Assembly: GCF_014334135.1 (NCBI RefSeq)
Contig: NZ_CP060497.1
Span: forward strand, 1,612,001 to 1,676,000
Direction: 5' to 3'
Source: Olivibacter sp. SDN3
Lineage (GTDB): Bacteria; Bacteroidota; Bacteroidia; Sphingobacteriales; Sphingobacteriaceae
DNA length: 64,000 nucleotides
This document shows positions 16,483-24,843 of the stretch, piece by piece. Both the position numbers and the translations under genes were made by a program. The stretch's first letter is position 1; every line of letters starts with the position of its first letter. The notes below the pieces were generated by a model. It worked only from the letters and a program-made list of their open reading frames with translations, searched no databases and was not told where the DNA came from.

Positions 16483-18552
16483 ATGAAAACAAAAGATTTT
16501 AAACGTTATACCATTACATCGGCCCTTCCTTACGCTAATGGGCCTTTACACATAGGGCATTTAGCAGGGGCCTACATCCCTGCCGATATATTTGTTCGTT
16601 TTCTTCGAATGAATAATAAGGATGTGGCTTTTGTCTGTGGCTCGGACGAGCATGGAGCGGCCATTACCATAAAAGCCAAAAAGGAAGGAATAAGTCCGCA
16701 GGAAATCATTGATAAGTACCATACACAGATAAAAGAAAGCTTCGATAGTTTTGGTATTTCTTTTGATATTTATCACCGAACATCGGCTAAAATACATCAT
16801 GAACTCTCGCAGGAGTTCTTTCTTAACCTGTACCACAAGAACGAGTTTATTGAAAGGTTCTCTGAGCAATATTATGATGAAGAGTTCCATCAGTTTTTGG
16901 CAGACAGATATATTGTGGGAACTTGTCCAAATTGTCATAATGAAGGAGCCTACGGCGATCAATGCGAGAAATGTGGCACTTCATTGAGCCCAACCGATCT
17001 AATTAACCCGAAATCTACCTTAAGTGGGAAAACGCCTGTACTCAGAGAAACGAAACACTGGTATCTTCCGTTGGATAAATATCAAACCTGGCTGGAAGAG
17101 TGGTTATTGGTGGGTAAAAAAGATATTCTAAAATCAAATGTTTACGGACAATGTAGTTCTTGGTTGAAGTCGGGGCTCCAGGCTAGATCGATGACGCGCG
17201 ACCTGGATTGGGGGGTAGATGTTCCGCTGGAAGAAGCACAGGGGAAAAAGTTGTATGTATGGCTGGATGCACCCATAGGCTATATCTCGGCAACCAAACA
17301 ATGGGCGGCAGATACAGGGAACGACTGGGAGAAATACTGGAAAAAGCAGGAAGACCCTACGGATGACGCCTGTTTGATCCATTTTATCGGAAAAGATAAC
17401 ATTGTTTTCCATTGTATTATTTTTCCGGCAATACTACATGCACACGGCGAGTATATATTGCCGGAGAATATACCGGCAAATGAATTTTTAAATTTAGAAG
17501 GCGATAAGTTATCCACTTCCAGAAACCATGCGGTATGGTTGCACGAGTATTTGGCTGATTTCCCAAATAAACAAGATGAACTACGCTATGTGCTGGCTTC
17601 TATTTTACCGGAAACTTCCGACAGCGAATTCACCTGGAAAGATTTTCAGGCGCGTGTAAATAACGAGCTGGTAGCTATCTTCGGCAATTTTGTGAATAGG
17701 GTGTTGGTACTTTCCCATAAATATTTTGGTGGTACGGTGATGCCCGCGACAAAGCTCACCGAGAAAGATAAATTGGTGTTGTCTGAGCTTGAACGTTATC
17801 CAAAAGCCATTAAATCGTCTTTGCAACAGTATCGATTCCGGGAGGCGCTGGCCCATTTTATGAATATCGCCCGATTAGGTAATAAATACTTGGCAGACGA
17901 AGAGCCTTGGAAGCTGATAAAAACAGATGAAGAAAGGGTCAAGACCGTATTGAATATCAGTTTGCAAATAGCGGCTAACCTAGCGGTTCTTTCGCAACCA
18001 TTTTTACCGTTTACGGCCGATAAACTTTTCGATATGTTGAATTTTAACGATCGCTCGTGGGACACGGCCGGGAATGCGCAACTGTTGGCAGAAGGGCACC
18101 TCTTGGGACAAACGCAGCTTTTGTTTGAAAAAATTACGGATGAGCAGGTGGATGCACAGCTGGCCAAGCTGGCTCAGGCGAAACTTGATAATGCTAAGGA
18201 TACGGCAGTTGCTGAACCGGCAAAAGCAAATATCAGCTTTGATCAGTTTACACCCTTGGATATCCGAACAGGTAAAATCTTAACGGCTGAAAAGGTTGCT
18301 AAAACAAAAAAATTATTAAAAATGACCATTGATACCGGTATCGATCAGCGAACAGTGGTTTCCGGTATCGCCGAATTCTTTAAACCAGAAGATATTGTGG
18401 GAAAACAGGTCTCGGTTCTCGTGAACCTCGAAGCTCGTGAAATCAAAGGAATTCTTTCTCAGGGCATGATCTTAATGGCTGAAGATGTCGATGGGCGATT
18501 GGATTTTGTAGCTCCCCAGTCTGCCATAAAGCCGGGAAGTATTATCCGGTAG
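16483..18552 (+). CDS. metG: Methionine-tRNA ligase
   Basis: 689 residues. The Rossmann catalytic core has the HIGH-type motif [12 protein letters not shown] (~20-31) and the KMSKS-type motif as [10 protein letters not shown] (~345-354). Between them is a zinc knuckle CPNC...CEKC (~147-164) of the single-knuckle form. The C-terminus (~580-689) is an EMAP-II/Trbp111-like tRNA-binding domain ([26 protein letters not shown], later VVSGIAEFF). It charges tRNA-Met for initiation and elongation. It converges on thrC with a shared hairpin in between. Confidence 0.98.
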   Translation: MKTKDFKRYTITSALPYANGPLHIGHLAGAYIPADIFVRFLRMNNKDVAFVCGSDEHGAAITIKAKKEGISPQEIIDKYHTQIKESFDSFGISFDIYHRTSAKIHHELSQEFFLNLYHKNEFIERFSEQYYDEEFHQFLADRYIVGTCPNCHNEGAYGDQCEKCGTSLSPTDLINPKSTLSGKTPVLRETKHWYLPLDKYQTWLEEWLLVGKKDILKSNVYGQCSSWLKSGLQARSMTRDLDWGVDVPLEEAQGKKLYVWLDAPIGYISATKQWAADTGNDWEKYWKKQEDPTDDACLIHFIGKDNIVFHCIIFPAILHAHGEYILPENIPANEFLNLEGDKLSTSRNHAVWLHEYLADFPNKQDELRYVLASILPETSDSEFTWKDFQARVNNELVAIFGNFVNRVLVLSHKYFGGTVMPATKLTEKDKLVLSELERYPKAIKSSLQQYRFREALAHFMNIARLGNKYLADEEPWKLIKTDEERVKTVLNISLQIAANLAVLSQPFLPFTADKLFDMLNFNDRSWDTAGNAQLLAEGHLLGQTQLLFEKITDEQVDAQLAKLAQAKLDNAKDTAVAEPAKANISFDQFTPLDIRTGKILTAEKVAKTKKLLKMTIDTGIDQRTVVSGIAEFFKPEDIVGKQVSVLVNLEAREIKGILSQGMILMAEDVDGRLDFVAPQSAIKPGSIIR

Positions 18553-18569
18553 TTTGTGAAGAGACTATT

Positions 18570-18618
18570 TATTTAGGTGTCATAAATGTGTTAAACTTAT
18601 GGCTATGACACCTAAATA
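18570..18618. terminator. Bidirectional hairpin between convergent metG and thrC
   Basis: TATTTAGGTGTCAT (18570-18583) is perfectly complementary to ATGACACCTAAATA (18605-18618). The 14-bp stem lies 17 nt after metG and ends 4 nt from the thrC stop, so it can serve both genes. T-runs are short on both sides. Confidence 0.65.
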
Positions 18619-18622
18619 GTAC

Positions 18623-19936
18623 TTATCGATTAGCCAACAGCCATTGCTTAAAACCTTGAAAAGCTGTGCCTAATTCTTCTTTCTTACTGGGTCTGCTAGC
18701 TAAAGATTTTACTTGTTCCGGCGTATCGATTGCAGCTAATATTTCCGGAGGAAAAACTTCCGGAAACTTACAGGGATGAGCAGTAGCTAAAAACACCGCA
18801 GTATAGTCGCCAGGGTTTTTCTCTTTGTATGCTTCTGTCGCCAAATAAGCTATTGCAGTATGCGGACAAGCAATATAGCCATAATCCGTATACAATTCTT
18901 CAATACCTCTTCGGGTATCTTCGTCGCTGAAAGCATAAGCGGTTACTTTTTCCTTGAGTAGGCTACTGTCTTTCTCAAACAGATCCATAATACGGATCCA
19001 GTTGCTGGGATTACCCACATCCATGGCGTTCGACAATGTCTGTATAGATGGCTTAGGTTCATAGCTGTCGGTTTCCAGAAAGCGCGGTACGGTATCGTTG
19101 CTATTGGTGGCCGCTAAAAAGTGTTTAACGGGAAGGCCCATTTTATGGGCTACGAGTCCGGCACCGATGTTGCCAAAGTTGCCGCTGGGAACAGCAAATA
19201 CGATATTTTTTATGCCTTGTCGCAGCAGTTGGGCATAGGCATGAAAATAGTAGAATGTTTGAGGGATTAGCCGAGCTATGTTAATGGAATTAGCTGAAGT
19301 GAGGCGAAAAGCGGAAGCTAATTCGGGATCATTAAAGGCTTCTTTCACTAAGGTTTGGCAGTCATCGAAAGTGCCATCAATGGCTATTGCGCGTATATTT
19401 TGGTCATTGCTGGTGAGTTGCTGCTCTTGTACAGGGCTAACCTTTCCCTTTGGATAGAGAATAGTTACCCGGGTACCGGCTACTCCCAGAAAACCCAAGG
19501 CTACCGCTCCGCCGGTATCGCCAGAGGTAGCCACCAGTACGTCAAGTACTTTATGGTTTTTTTCTTCTTTGGATAGGTAGGCCATAACCCGACTCATAAA
19601 GCGGGCACCAAAATCTTTGAAGGCCAATGAGGGGCCATGGAAGAGTTCCAGAACAGCGGTATGTTTATCAAGAAAAACTACCGGAGCGTCAAAGTTCAGC
19701 GCTTCGGCGATCAGGGCATTCAGATCTGCCGCTGGAATCGGATTTCCAATGAGATTTTTTGCCACTTCAAGGGCAATTTCCTGTAAAGAGTATTGGTCGA
19801 GCTTAGCAATAAAATCGGAAGAAAGCGAAGGAATTTCAACCGGCATATACAAGCCTTTGTCGGAAGGTAAACTGTTAAATACGGCTTCTCTAAAAGAAAC
19901 CGATAGGTCTTTGTTATTGGTACTGTATAACTTCAT
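18623..19936 (-). CDS. thrC: Threonine synthase
   Basis: 437 residues, the long Bacteroidota/E. coli-type enzyme. The PLP lysine lies in FHGPSLAFKDFGARFM (~105-120), and the phosphate-binding Gly-rich loops in VLVATSGDTGGAVALGF and FAVPSGNFGNIGAG. It converts O-phosphohomoserine to threonine, the last step of the pathway. It is the third gene of thrA-thrB-thrC, 96 nt after thrB; that gap holds a 16-bp palindrome but no T-run, so read-through from the leader at 23.7 kb is expected. Confidence 0.97.
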   Translation of the reverse strand: MKLYSTNNKDLSVSFREAVFNSLPSDKGLYMPVEIPSLSSDFIAKLDQYSLQEIALEVAKNLIGNPIPAADLNALIAEALNFDAPVVFLDKHTAVLELFHGPSLAFKDFGARFMSRVMAYLSKEEKNHKVLDVLVATSGDTGGAVALGFLGVAGTRVTILYPKGKVSPVQEQQLTSNDQNIRAIAIDGTFDDCQTLVKEAFNDPELASAFRLTSANSINIARLIPQTFYYFHAYAQLLRQGIKNIVFAVPSGNFGNIGAGLVAHKMGLPVKHFLAATNSNDTVPRFLETDSYEPKPSIQTLSNAMDVGNPSNWIRIMDLFEKDSSLLKEKVTAYAFSDEDTRRGIEELYTDYGYIACPHTAIAYLATEAYKEKNPGDYTAVFLATAHPCKFPEVFPPEILAAIDTPEQVKSLASRPSKKEELGTAFQGFKQWLLANR

Positions 19937-19987
19937 CCGTATATAATCATTTTGTTAGTGTTTAATTTTTAACGGGACTCATGAATC

Positions 19988-20003
19988 GAAAAGCATGCTT
20001 TTC
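19988..20003. repeat. 16-bp perfect palindrome between thrB and thrC
   Basis: GAAAAGCATGCTTTTC is its own reverse complement. It lies in the 96-nt gap of the threonine operon. It could be a small RNA hairpin or a protein-binding palindrome; there is no T-run to make it a terminator. Confidence 0.4.
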
Positions 20004-20032
20004 TCATTATGATTGTCGTTTTCACATAAACA

Positions 20033-21010
20033 CTAAAATTCTTTCGGCCCCTGCATATTTACTGCCGATGTATATCCATTGCTGTCAATATTTTTGAATT
20101 TTAGGTGTTCACTTAGCTGTGCGGTTATGGTGGCGGCAGTCGCTTTGCTGGTGGAGAAGGCAAAAACAGATGGTCCTGAGCCAGAGATACCAAAGCCCAA
20201 TGCTCCCGCAGCCAGGGCAACTTCCCGCATTTCGTAAAATTCAGGGATAAGGATTGCTCGTGTAGGCTCTATTAGCACGTCTTTCATGCTGCGACCAATC
20301 AGTCCATAGTCATTCATAAAAAGACCGCTGATCAGCCCGGCAATGTTACCCCATTGTACCACGGCTTCCTTTAGTTCTACCTTAGAGCGGATCATTTGCC
20401 GTGCTGCCCGGGTGGGCACATCTACATGAGGAAAAACTACCGAACAGTAAAGGTCTTTCGGCACGGGAAGATTGATTACTTCCAAGGGTTCATAGCTTTT
20501 GATCAAGGTAATACCTCCAAAAAGTGAGGGCGCGACATTGTCGGCATGGCCATGGCCACAGGCTAACTCTTCCCCCTTTAAAGCAAAAGGCAAAAGTTCC
20601 TGTTTACTCAGGGGGCTGCCCAACAGTTGATTGATCGCATAAAGCCCAGCCACTGTACTGGCAGCACTGGAGCCAAGACCGCTGCCAATGGGCATTTGCT
20701 TATGCAAACTTATTTCTACACCAACATCTTCTCTCCCGATGTGCGTCAATAGCAGTTGTACACAAGCGCTAACGGTGTTTTTCGTTGGGTCAAGCGGCAA
20801 CCTTCCGTCGTCGCCGGTTATCTTTACAAGTCGCACTCCGGGTTCTCCGGCACGTACCATCACTACCTCATCACCAGGCTCATCGAGCGCCAATCCTAAA
20901 ATATCGTAACCACATACCAAGTTGGCCGCCGTGGCGGGTGCAAATACATGTACTTTGTCTTTTTCTTTACCGGTATTGTTTACCGATGTTTTTGCTGTTG
21001 TTAGTTCCAT
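20033..21010 (-). CDS. thrB: Homoserine kinase (GHMP family)
   Basis: 325 residues with the GHMP kinase ATP loop PIGSGLGSSAAST (~105-117), the N-terminal VHVFAPATAANLVCGYDILGLAL block and the C-terminal ALGFGISGSGPSVFAFS motif. It phosphorylates homoserine to O-phosphohomoserine, the substrate of ThrC. It starts 26 nt behind thrA in the same operon. Confidence 0.97.
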   Translation of the reverse strand: MELTTAKTSVNNTGKEKDKVHVFAPATAANLVCGYDILGLALDEPGDEVVMVRAGEPGVRLVKITGDDGRLPLDPTKNTVSACVQLLLTHIGREDVGVEISLHKQMPIGSGLGSSAASTVAGLYAINQLLGSPLSKQELLPFALKGEELACGHGHADNVAPSLFGGITLIKSYEPLEVINLPVPKDLYCSVVFPHVDVPTRAARQMIRSKVELKEAVVQWGNIAGLISGLFMNDYGLIGRSMKDVLIEPTRAILIPEFYEMREVALAAGALGFGISGSGPSVFAFSTSKATAATITAQLSEHLKFKNIDSNGYTSAVNMQGPKEF

Positions 21011-21036
21011 CTTATATCATCATACTTTACAAGCAA

Positions 21037-23484
21037 TTATGCCCCGACATTTATCAAGTCGGCAAATACGCCTCCCGCGGTAACCTCGCTTCCTGCACCA
21101 GGGCCTTTTACTACAAGTGGGCGTTCTTTATACCGCTCAGTAGTAAACGAAATAATATTGTCGCTTCCCGATAAATTGTAAAAAGGATGGCTTTCATCAA
21201 CCAATTCTAAATCAATTGATGCCCGACCGTTCACTAATTTACCGATATACCTGATGGCTTTGTTTTCCTTTGTTGCTTTTTCTTTTAAATCGTTAAAATA
21301 GGGATCTGCTTTTTTAAGCTCCTCATAAAAAGCAGCAACGGTAGGCGCCTGAAGGCAGGCCTCTGGTAAAATTGATCCCAATTGTACATCGGCTGGTTCG
21401 ATAACATCTCCACCATCTCTAGCTAAAATGAGCATTTTTCGCATAAAATCTGTGCCTCGCAAATCGTCCCTTGGATCGGGTTCGGTATAACCCAGTTCCT
21501 GTGCCGTTTTTACAATATCATGAAAAGAGGCATCGCCTGTGAAATTGTTAAAGATGTAAGATATGGTGCCCGAAAGGATGGCTTCGATGCGAATGATACG
21601 GTCGCCACTGGTCATCAAGTCTTTTAGCGTACGAACAATCGGAAGGCCTGCACCAACGTTGGTCTCATAGTAAAAGTCCACGCCATGCTTCCGTGCGGTA
21701 TCACGTAAAAGTTTATATTGTCCGTAGCTAGAAGAGTTGGCTATCTTGTTACAGGTAACAATGGAAATGTTCGATTCGAAAATCGGCAGGTAATAGTTTA
21801 TGGGTGCTTCACTGGCGGTGTTGTCAACGAAAATACAATTTGGAAGATTGAGTTTTTGCATCCGATCGATAAATATCGCCAGATCGGCTTTTTCTCCTTG
21901 TTGATCAAGCGCTTCCTGCCAGGAGTTTAGGTTAACCCCCTCGTTGTTAAAGAGCATTTTTCGAGAGTTACTAATTCCTACTATCTTCACCTGTATATCG
22001 TTATTGTCGCGCAGAAAATCTTTCTGCTCCAATAGTTGTCTGAAAAGTGTAGATCCAATATTGCCAGTTCCCAGACAGAACGCATGTAAGGTTTTTTTCA
22101 GCGCAGTAAAGAAAGCATCATGTACGGCGTTAAGGGCTTTTGAGAGGTCTGCCTGATTGATAATAACCGATATATTATATTCAGATGAGCCCTGAGCAAT
22201 TGCCCTGACGTTTATGCCGTTACGGCCTAAAGCATAAAATAATTTGCCCGACATCCCAGGTGTTTGTTTCATGTTTTCGCCAACAATGGCTAAAACAGAC
22301 AAATCATGCTCTATTACGGGTGCTTCCAGTTTTTTTGCGATTAACTCCAGCTCGAATTCCGACTCGATCAGTTGTTGTGCCCGAAGTGCATCTGTCGGAT
22401 GAATCGCAAAGGTGATGCTGTGTTCAGAGGACGATTGCGTGATAAGCACTACATTGATTTGCTTTCGTGCCAAAAGTGAAAATAGGCGTCCACTGAAACC
22501 TGCCTTGCCAATCATGCCACTACCCGTAAGGTTGATTACACTAATAGCGTTGATAGATGATATACCCTTGATGGGAAAGTGTGTTTGGCCGCTGTCCTGT
22601 TGAATAAGCGTGCCAGGGAAATTGGGGTTGAAAGTGTTCCTGATAACGATAGGCACCTTCTTCATGAATGCCGGAATCATGGTTGGAGGATAGATAACCT
22701 TGGCTCCGAAATAAGACAGTTCCATAGCTTCGGTATACGACAGTATAGGTAGTGGAAAAGCTTTCTTTACCATTCTAGGGTCTGCCGTAAGCATGCCATC
22801 CACATCGGTCCAGATCTCAATTGATTCTGCCTGTAGAGCGGCTCCAAAGATAGCCGCAGTATAATCGCTCCCTCCTCTACCAAGCGTTGTTACCCTACCG
22901 TTTTCATTAGAGGCGATATATCCGGTAACGAAAAGAAAGCGCTGGGGATGTTGTTGCACAAAGTGCCGGATAATTTGTTCACTCAGCGAAAGATCAACGC
23001 GCGCATTACCAAAAGAACTGTCTGTTTTAATGAGTGAAGTAGCTTCTACAAAGAGACTTTCCGGGAAGTACTGTTCGGCAATTTTTGAGATCAGAAAGGC
23101 AGCGCAGCGTTCTCCATAACTTACAATTAAATCCTTACTCTGCAGACTTAATTCCCGTAGATTAAGTACGCCCTGTAAAAGATCTTCCAGCTCATTTAGG
23201 AAGATTTTTAACTGGGTAAAAACAGGATTCTGATTTTTAAGCTGTATCAGCTGTTTCACAACGGTGAAGTGTTTCAGCTCCAGCTCTTTCAATGCGTGGT
23301 TAAAGCTTATGCCTTTTTCTGCCTCCTCGGCCATCTGAGTGAGCAGATTCGTAACCCCACTCATGGCCGATAGAACAACAACTGGTTTCTCTCCCTGGGC
23401 ATATCCTTGCTTTAAAATTTCCAGTAGGTTGTTGATGCTTTTCACTGAACCTACTGAGGTGCCACCGAACTTTAGTACCTTCAT
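21037..23484 (-). CDS. thrA: Bifunctional aspartate kinase / homoserine dehydrogenase I
   Basis: 815 residues. The aspartokinase half starts KFGGTSVGS (4-12) and includes the GRGGSDYTAAIFGAAL active-site loop; two ACT-type regulatory stretches follow (e.g. NLTGSGMIGKAGFSGRLFSLLARKQINV and GRNGINVRAIAQGSSEYN). The C-terminal homoserine dehydrogenase shows the NAD(P)-binding FCLGTGNIGSTLFRQLL (~468-484) and YYETNVGAGLPIVRTL. It commits aspartate to threonine synthesis and is expected to be inhibited by threonine. First structural gene of the operon; transcription is predicted to be attenuated through the leader at 23580-23721. Confidence 0.97.
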   Translation of the reverse strand: MKVLKFGGTSVGSVKSINNLLEILKQGYAQGEKPVVVLSAMSGVTNLLTQMAEEAEKGISFNHALKELELKHFTVVKQLIQLKNQNPVFTQLKIFLNELEDLLQGVLNLRELSLQSKDLIVSYGERCAAFLISKIAEQYFPESLFVEATSLIKTDSSFGNARVDLSLSEQIIRHFVQQHPQRFLFVTGYIASNENGRVTTLGRGGSDYTAAIFGAALQAESIEIWTDVDGMLTADPRMVKKAFPLPILSYTEAMELSYFGAKVIYPPTMIPAFMKKVPIVIRNTFNPNFPGTLIQQDSGQTHFPIKGISSINAISVINLTGSGMIGKAGFSGRLFSLLARKQINVVLITQSSSEHSITFAIHPTDALRAQQLIESEFELELIAKKLEAPVIEHDLSVLAIVGENMKQTPGMSGKLFYALGRNGINVRAIAQGSSEYNISVIINQADLSKALNAVHDAFFTALKKTLHAFCLGTGNIGSTLFRQLLEQKDFLRDNNDIQVKIVGISNSRKMLFNNEGVNLNSWQEALDQQGEKADLAIFIDRMQKLNLPNCIFVDNTASEAPINYYLPIFESNISIVTCNKIANSSSYGQYKLLRDTARKHGVDFYYETNVGAGLPIVRTLKDLMTSGDRIIRIEAILSGTISYIFNNFTGDASFHDIVKTAQELGYTEPDPRDDLRGTDFMRKMLILARDGGDVIEPADVQLGSILPEACLQAPTVAAFYEELKKADPYFNDLKEKATKENKAIRYIGKLVNGRASIDLELVDESHPFYNLSGSDNIISFTTERYKERPLVVKGPGAGSEVTAGGVFADLINVGA

Positions 23485-23579
23485 CTAATTTGTTTAATAA
23501 TCGTTTTATAAAAAGTTTTAACAGTAAAAGCCGCTAAAATGATAACACACCGCTCTTCGACTTTAAAAATTTGGTCATT

Positions 23580-23616
23580 AAAAAAGGCGCTTTCTCATGG
23601 AGAGAAGCGCCTTTTT
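23580..23616 (-). terminator. Attenuator terminator of the thr operon
   Basis: On the minus strand AAAAAGGCGCTT..CTC pairs with GAG.AAAGCGCCTTTTTT (one bulged A), loop TCCAT, followed by the T-run. It lies 33 nt after the Thr/Ile leader ORF and about 95 nt before the thrA ATG, the position of a transcription attenuator rather than the end of a gene. Confidence 0.8.
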
Positions 23617-23649
23617 ATGTCCTTTATCGCTGTTATTACAACATAAAAA

Positions 23650-23721
23650 TTACTTCCCTCGGTGACACGGTGTCCCGGTGGTGGTAATAATGGATGTTGT
23701 AATAATAGTGTTTGTTTTCAT
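23650..23721 (-). CDS. thrL: thr operon leader peptide (transcription attenuation)
   Basis: A 23-codon ORF, ATG at 23721 and stop TAA at 23650-23652, too short for usual gene calling. The product begins MKTNTIITTSIITTTGT: nine Thr and four Ile among the first 17 residues, the same logic as the E. coli thr leader. It is followed by the terminator at 23580-23616 and then thrA. When Thr-tRNA or Ile-tRNA is scarce, ribosome stalling in this run should favour an antiterminator and transcription of thrABC. The segment just after the Thr run contains the palindrome GACACCGTGTC, which may take part in the alternative fold. The ATG lies 15 nt after the candidate -7 box; no strong SD is seen. Confidence 0.85.
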   Translation of the reverse strand: MKTNTIITTSIITTTGTPCHRGK

Positions 23722-23736
23722 TTTTTGTTATTGGCA

Positions 23737-23768
23737 GTAAAGTAAGTGTTTTATTTTTAATTTATCAA
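23737..23768 (-). promoter_or_regulatory. thrLp: Candidate promoter of the thr operon
   Basis: On the minus strand TTG (23766-23768) and TACTTTAC (23737-23744) are spaced by 21 nt, fitting the Bacteroidota -33/-7 pattern with one change in the last base of TAnnTTTG. The start point would fall just ahead of the leader peptide ATG at 23721. Confidence 0.45.
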
Positions 23769-23908
23769 GATATATTGAAAAAAATTTAAAATTCTAAAAA
23801 CGCAGACGATTGTTTAAGGATACGTTTTTAAACGCGTGTATACCTAATTACGCAAGATGATCAATCAGCGATTTCTTGGCAGACATCACATACTGGATAC
23901 GCGGTACA

Positions 23909-23924
23909 TGTTTCGCGTGAAACG
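23909..23924. promoter_or_regulatory. parS: parS-like ParB-binding palindrome
   Basis: TGTTTCGCGTGAAACG differs from the widely conserved chromosomal parS sequence TGTTTCACGTGAAACA at two positions (7 and 16). It lies in the non-coding gap between the thr operon and frr. Only one copy is seen in the window. parS sites usually lie near the replication origin, which cannot be verified here; no parAB genes are present. Confidence 0.45.
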
Positions 23925-23953
23925 TAGAATTGAATCTACTGATAAATGCTTGT

Positions 23954-23983
23954 TTTGCCATTGAATAAAAAACCTTATTTTTG
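23954..23983 (+). promoter_or_regulatory. Promoter of frr
   Basis: TTTG (23954-23957), an 18-nt spacer and TATTTTTG (23976-23983), a full TAnnTTTG match. It gives a leader of roughly 90 nt that contains the inverted repeat at 24004-24050. Confidence 0.6.
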
Positions 23984-24003
23984 AGCGAAATCTTTGCGAT
24001 ATC

Positions 24004-24050
24004 ATGAAATATTCATGTCTCCTTCCATGTGCATAGCATGAATATTTCAT
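24004..24050 (+). promoter_or_regulatory. 14-bp perfect inverted repeat in the frr leader
   Basis: ATGAAATATTCATG (24004-24017) is exactly complementary to CATGAATATTTCAT (24037-24050), loop 19 nt. It ends 28 nt before the frr ATG at 24079, within the predicted mRNA leader. No T-run, so not a terminator. The left arm starts with an ATG that opens a 10-codon ORF ending in the loop. Confidence 0.5.
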
Positions 24051-24078
24051 ATGGCCTTAAAAAAACTTTTATATACAT

Positions 24079-24642
24079 ATGAATGACCTCATAAAGTTAC
24101 AATTAGAAGAAGCAAGCGATGCTATGGAAAAAGCGATTACCCATACCGAGTCGGAGCTTACAAAAATTCGCGCAGGTAAAGCGATGCCATCGATGTTAGA
24201 TGGAATCAATGTAGACTATTACGGAACCCCAACACCTTTGGCTCAGGTGGGTACCATTAATACCCCAGACCCACGTAGCTTGGTTATTCAGCCTTGGGAA
24301 AAGAGTATGCTTCCGGTGATAGAGAAGGCAATTATTGATTCAAACATCGGGCTAAATCCTCAAAACGATGGTAACATCATTCGTTTGGCCGTTCCACCGC
24401 TAACGGAAGAACGGAGAAAAGAATTAGTACGAAAAGTAAAAGAAGAAACGGAGAAAGGAAAAGTTGCTGTCCGTAATATTCGTAAGGAAGCTAATGATGG
24501 CATTAAGAAATTGAAAAACGATGGTCTTTCTGAAGATGAAATAAAAATCGGTGAAGGAGAGGTACAGAAGCTTACGGATATCTTTATAGCAAAGGTTGAT
24601 AAACTTGCTGAAGTTAAAGAGAAGGATATTATGACCGTTTAA
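24079..24642 (+). CDS. frr: Ribosome recycling factor
   Basis: 187 residues, normal length. Family blocks: LTKIRAGKAMPSMLDGINVDYYG near the start, PLAQVGTINTPDPRSLVIQPW in the middle, and NDGNIIRLAVPPLTEERRKELV. Together with EF-G it splits post-termination ribosomes. The usual partner pyrH is not next to it here; the gene stands alone between a divergent thr operon and an S9 peptidase, with its own promoter and terminator. Confidence 0.98.
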   Translation: MNDLIKLQLEEASDAMEKAITHTESELTKIRAGKAMPSMLDGINVDYYGTPTPLAQVGTINTPDPRSLVIQPWEKSMLPVIEKAIIDSNIGLNPQNDGNIIRLAVPPLTEERRKELVRKVKEETEKGKVAVRNIRKEANDGIKKLKNDGLSEDEIKIGEGEVQKLTDIFIAKVDKLAEVKEKDIMTV

Positions 24643-24691
24643 GGCCTAAACAGCAGATTATAATTTAAGTTTTACATAATTATAAATGGAG

Positions 24692-24724
24692 ATCTGTGAG
24701 CCATCGCTCACAGATTTTTTTATG
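24692..24724 (+). terminator. Rho-independent terminator of frr
   Basis: ATCTGTGAGC (24692-24701), loop CATC, GCTCACAGAT (24706-24715), then a run of Ts. A textbook stem 50 nt after the frr stop. Confidence 0.9.
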
Positions 24725-24843
24725 GATTTTCAGCACATATTGTACGATTTTTACCTTTCCGTAAAAGGATATTCAAATTGTTGCTCAAGAAAAGATGTCG
24801 CTTTAAAAAATGCTTGTATTTTAGGGCAAATTTTGGAAATATC

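Noticed and set aside
24778-24843. TTG start of the S9 peptidase
   Set aside because: It would place 22 charged residues ahead of an evident signal peptide that starts at the ATG at 24844.
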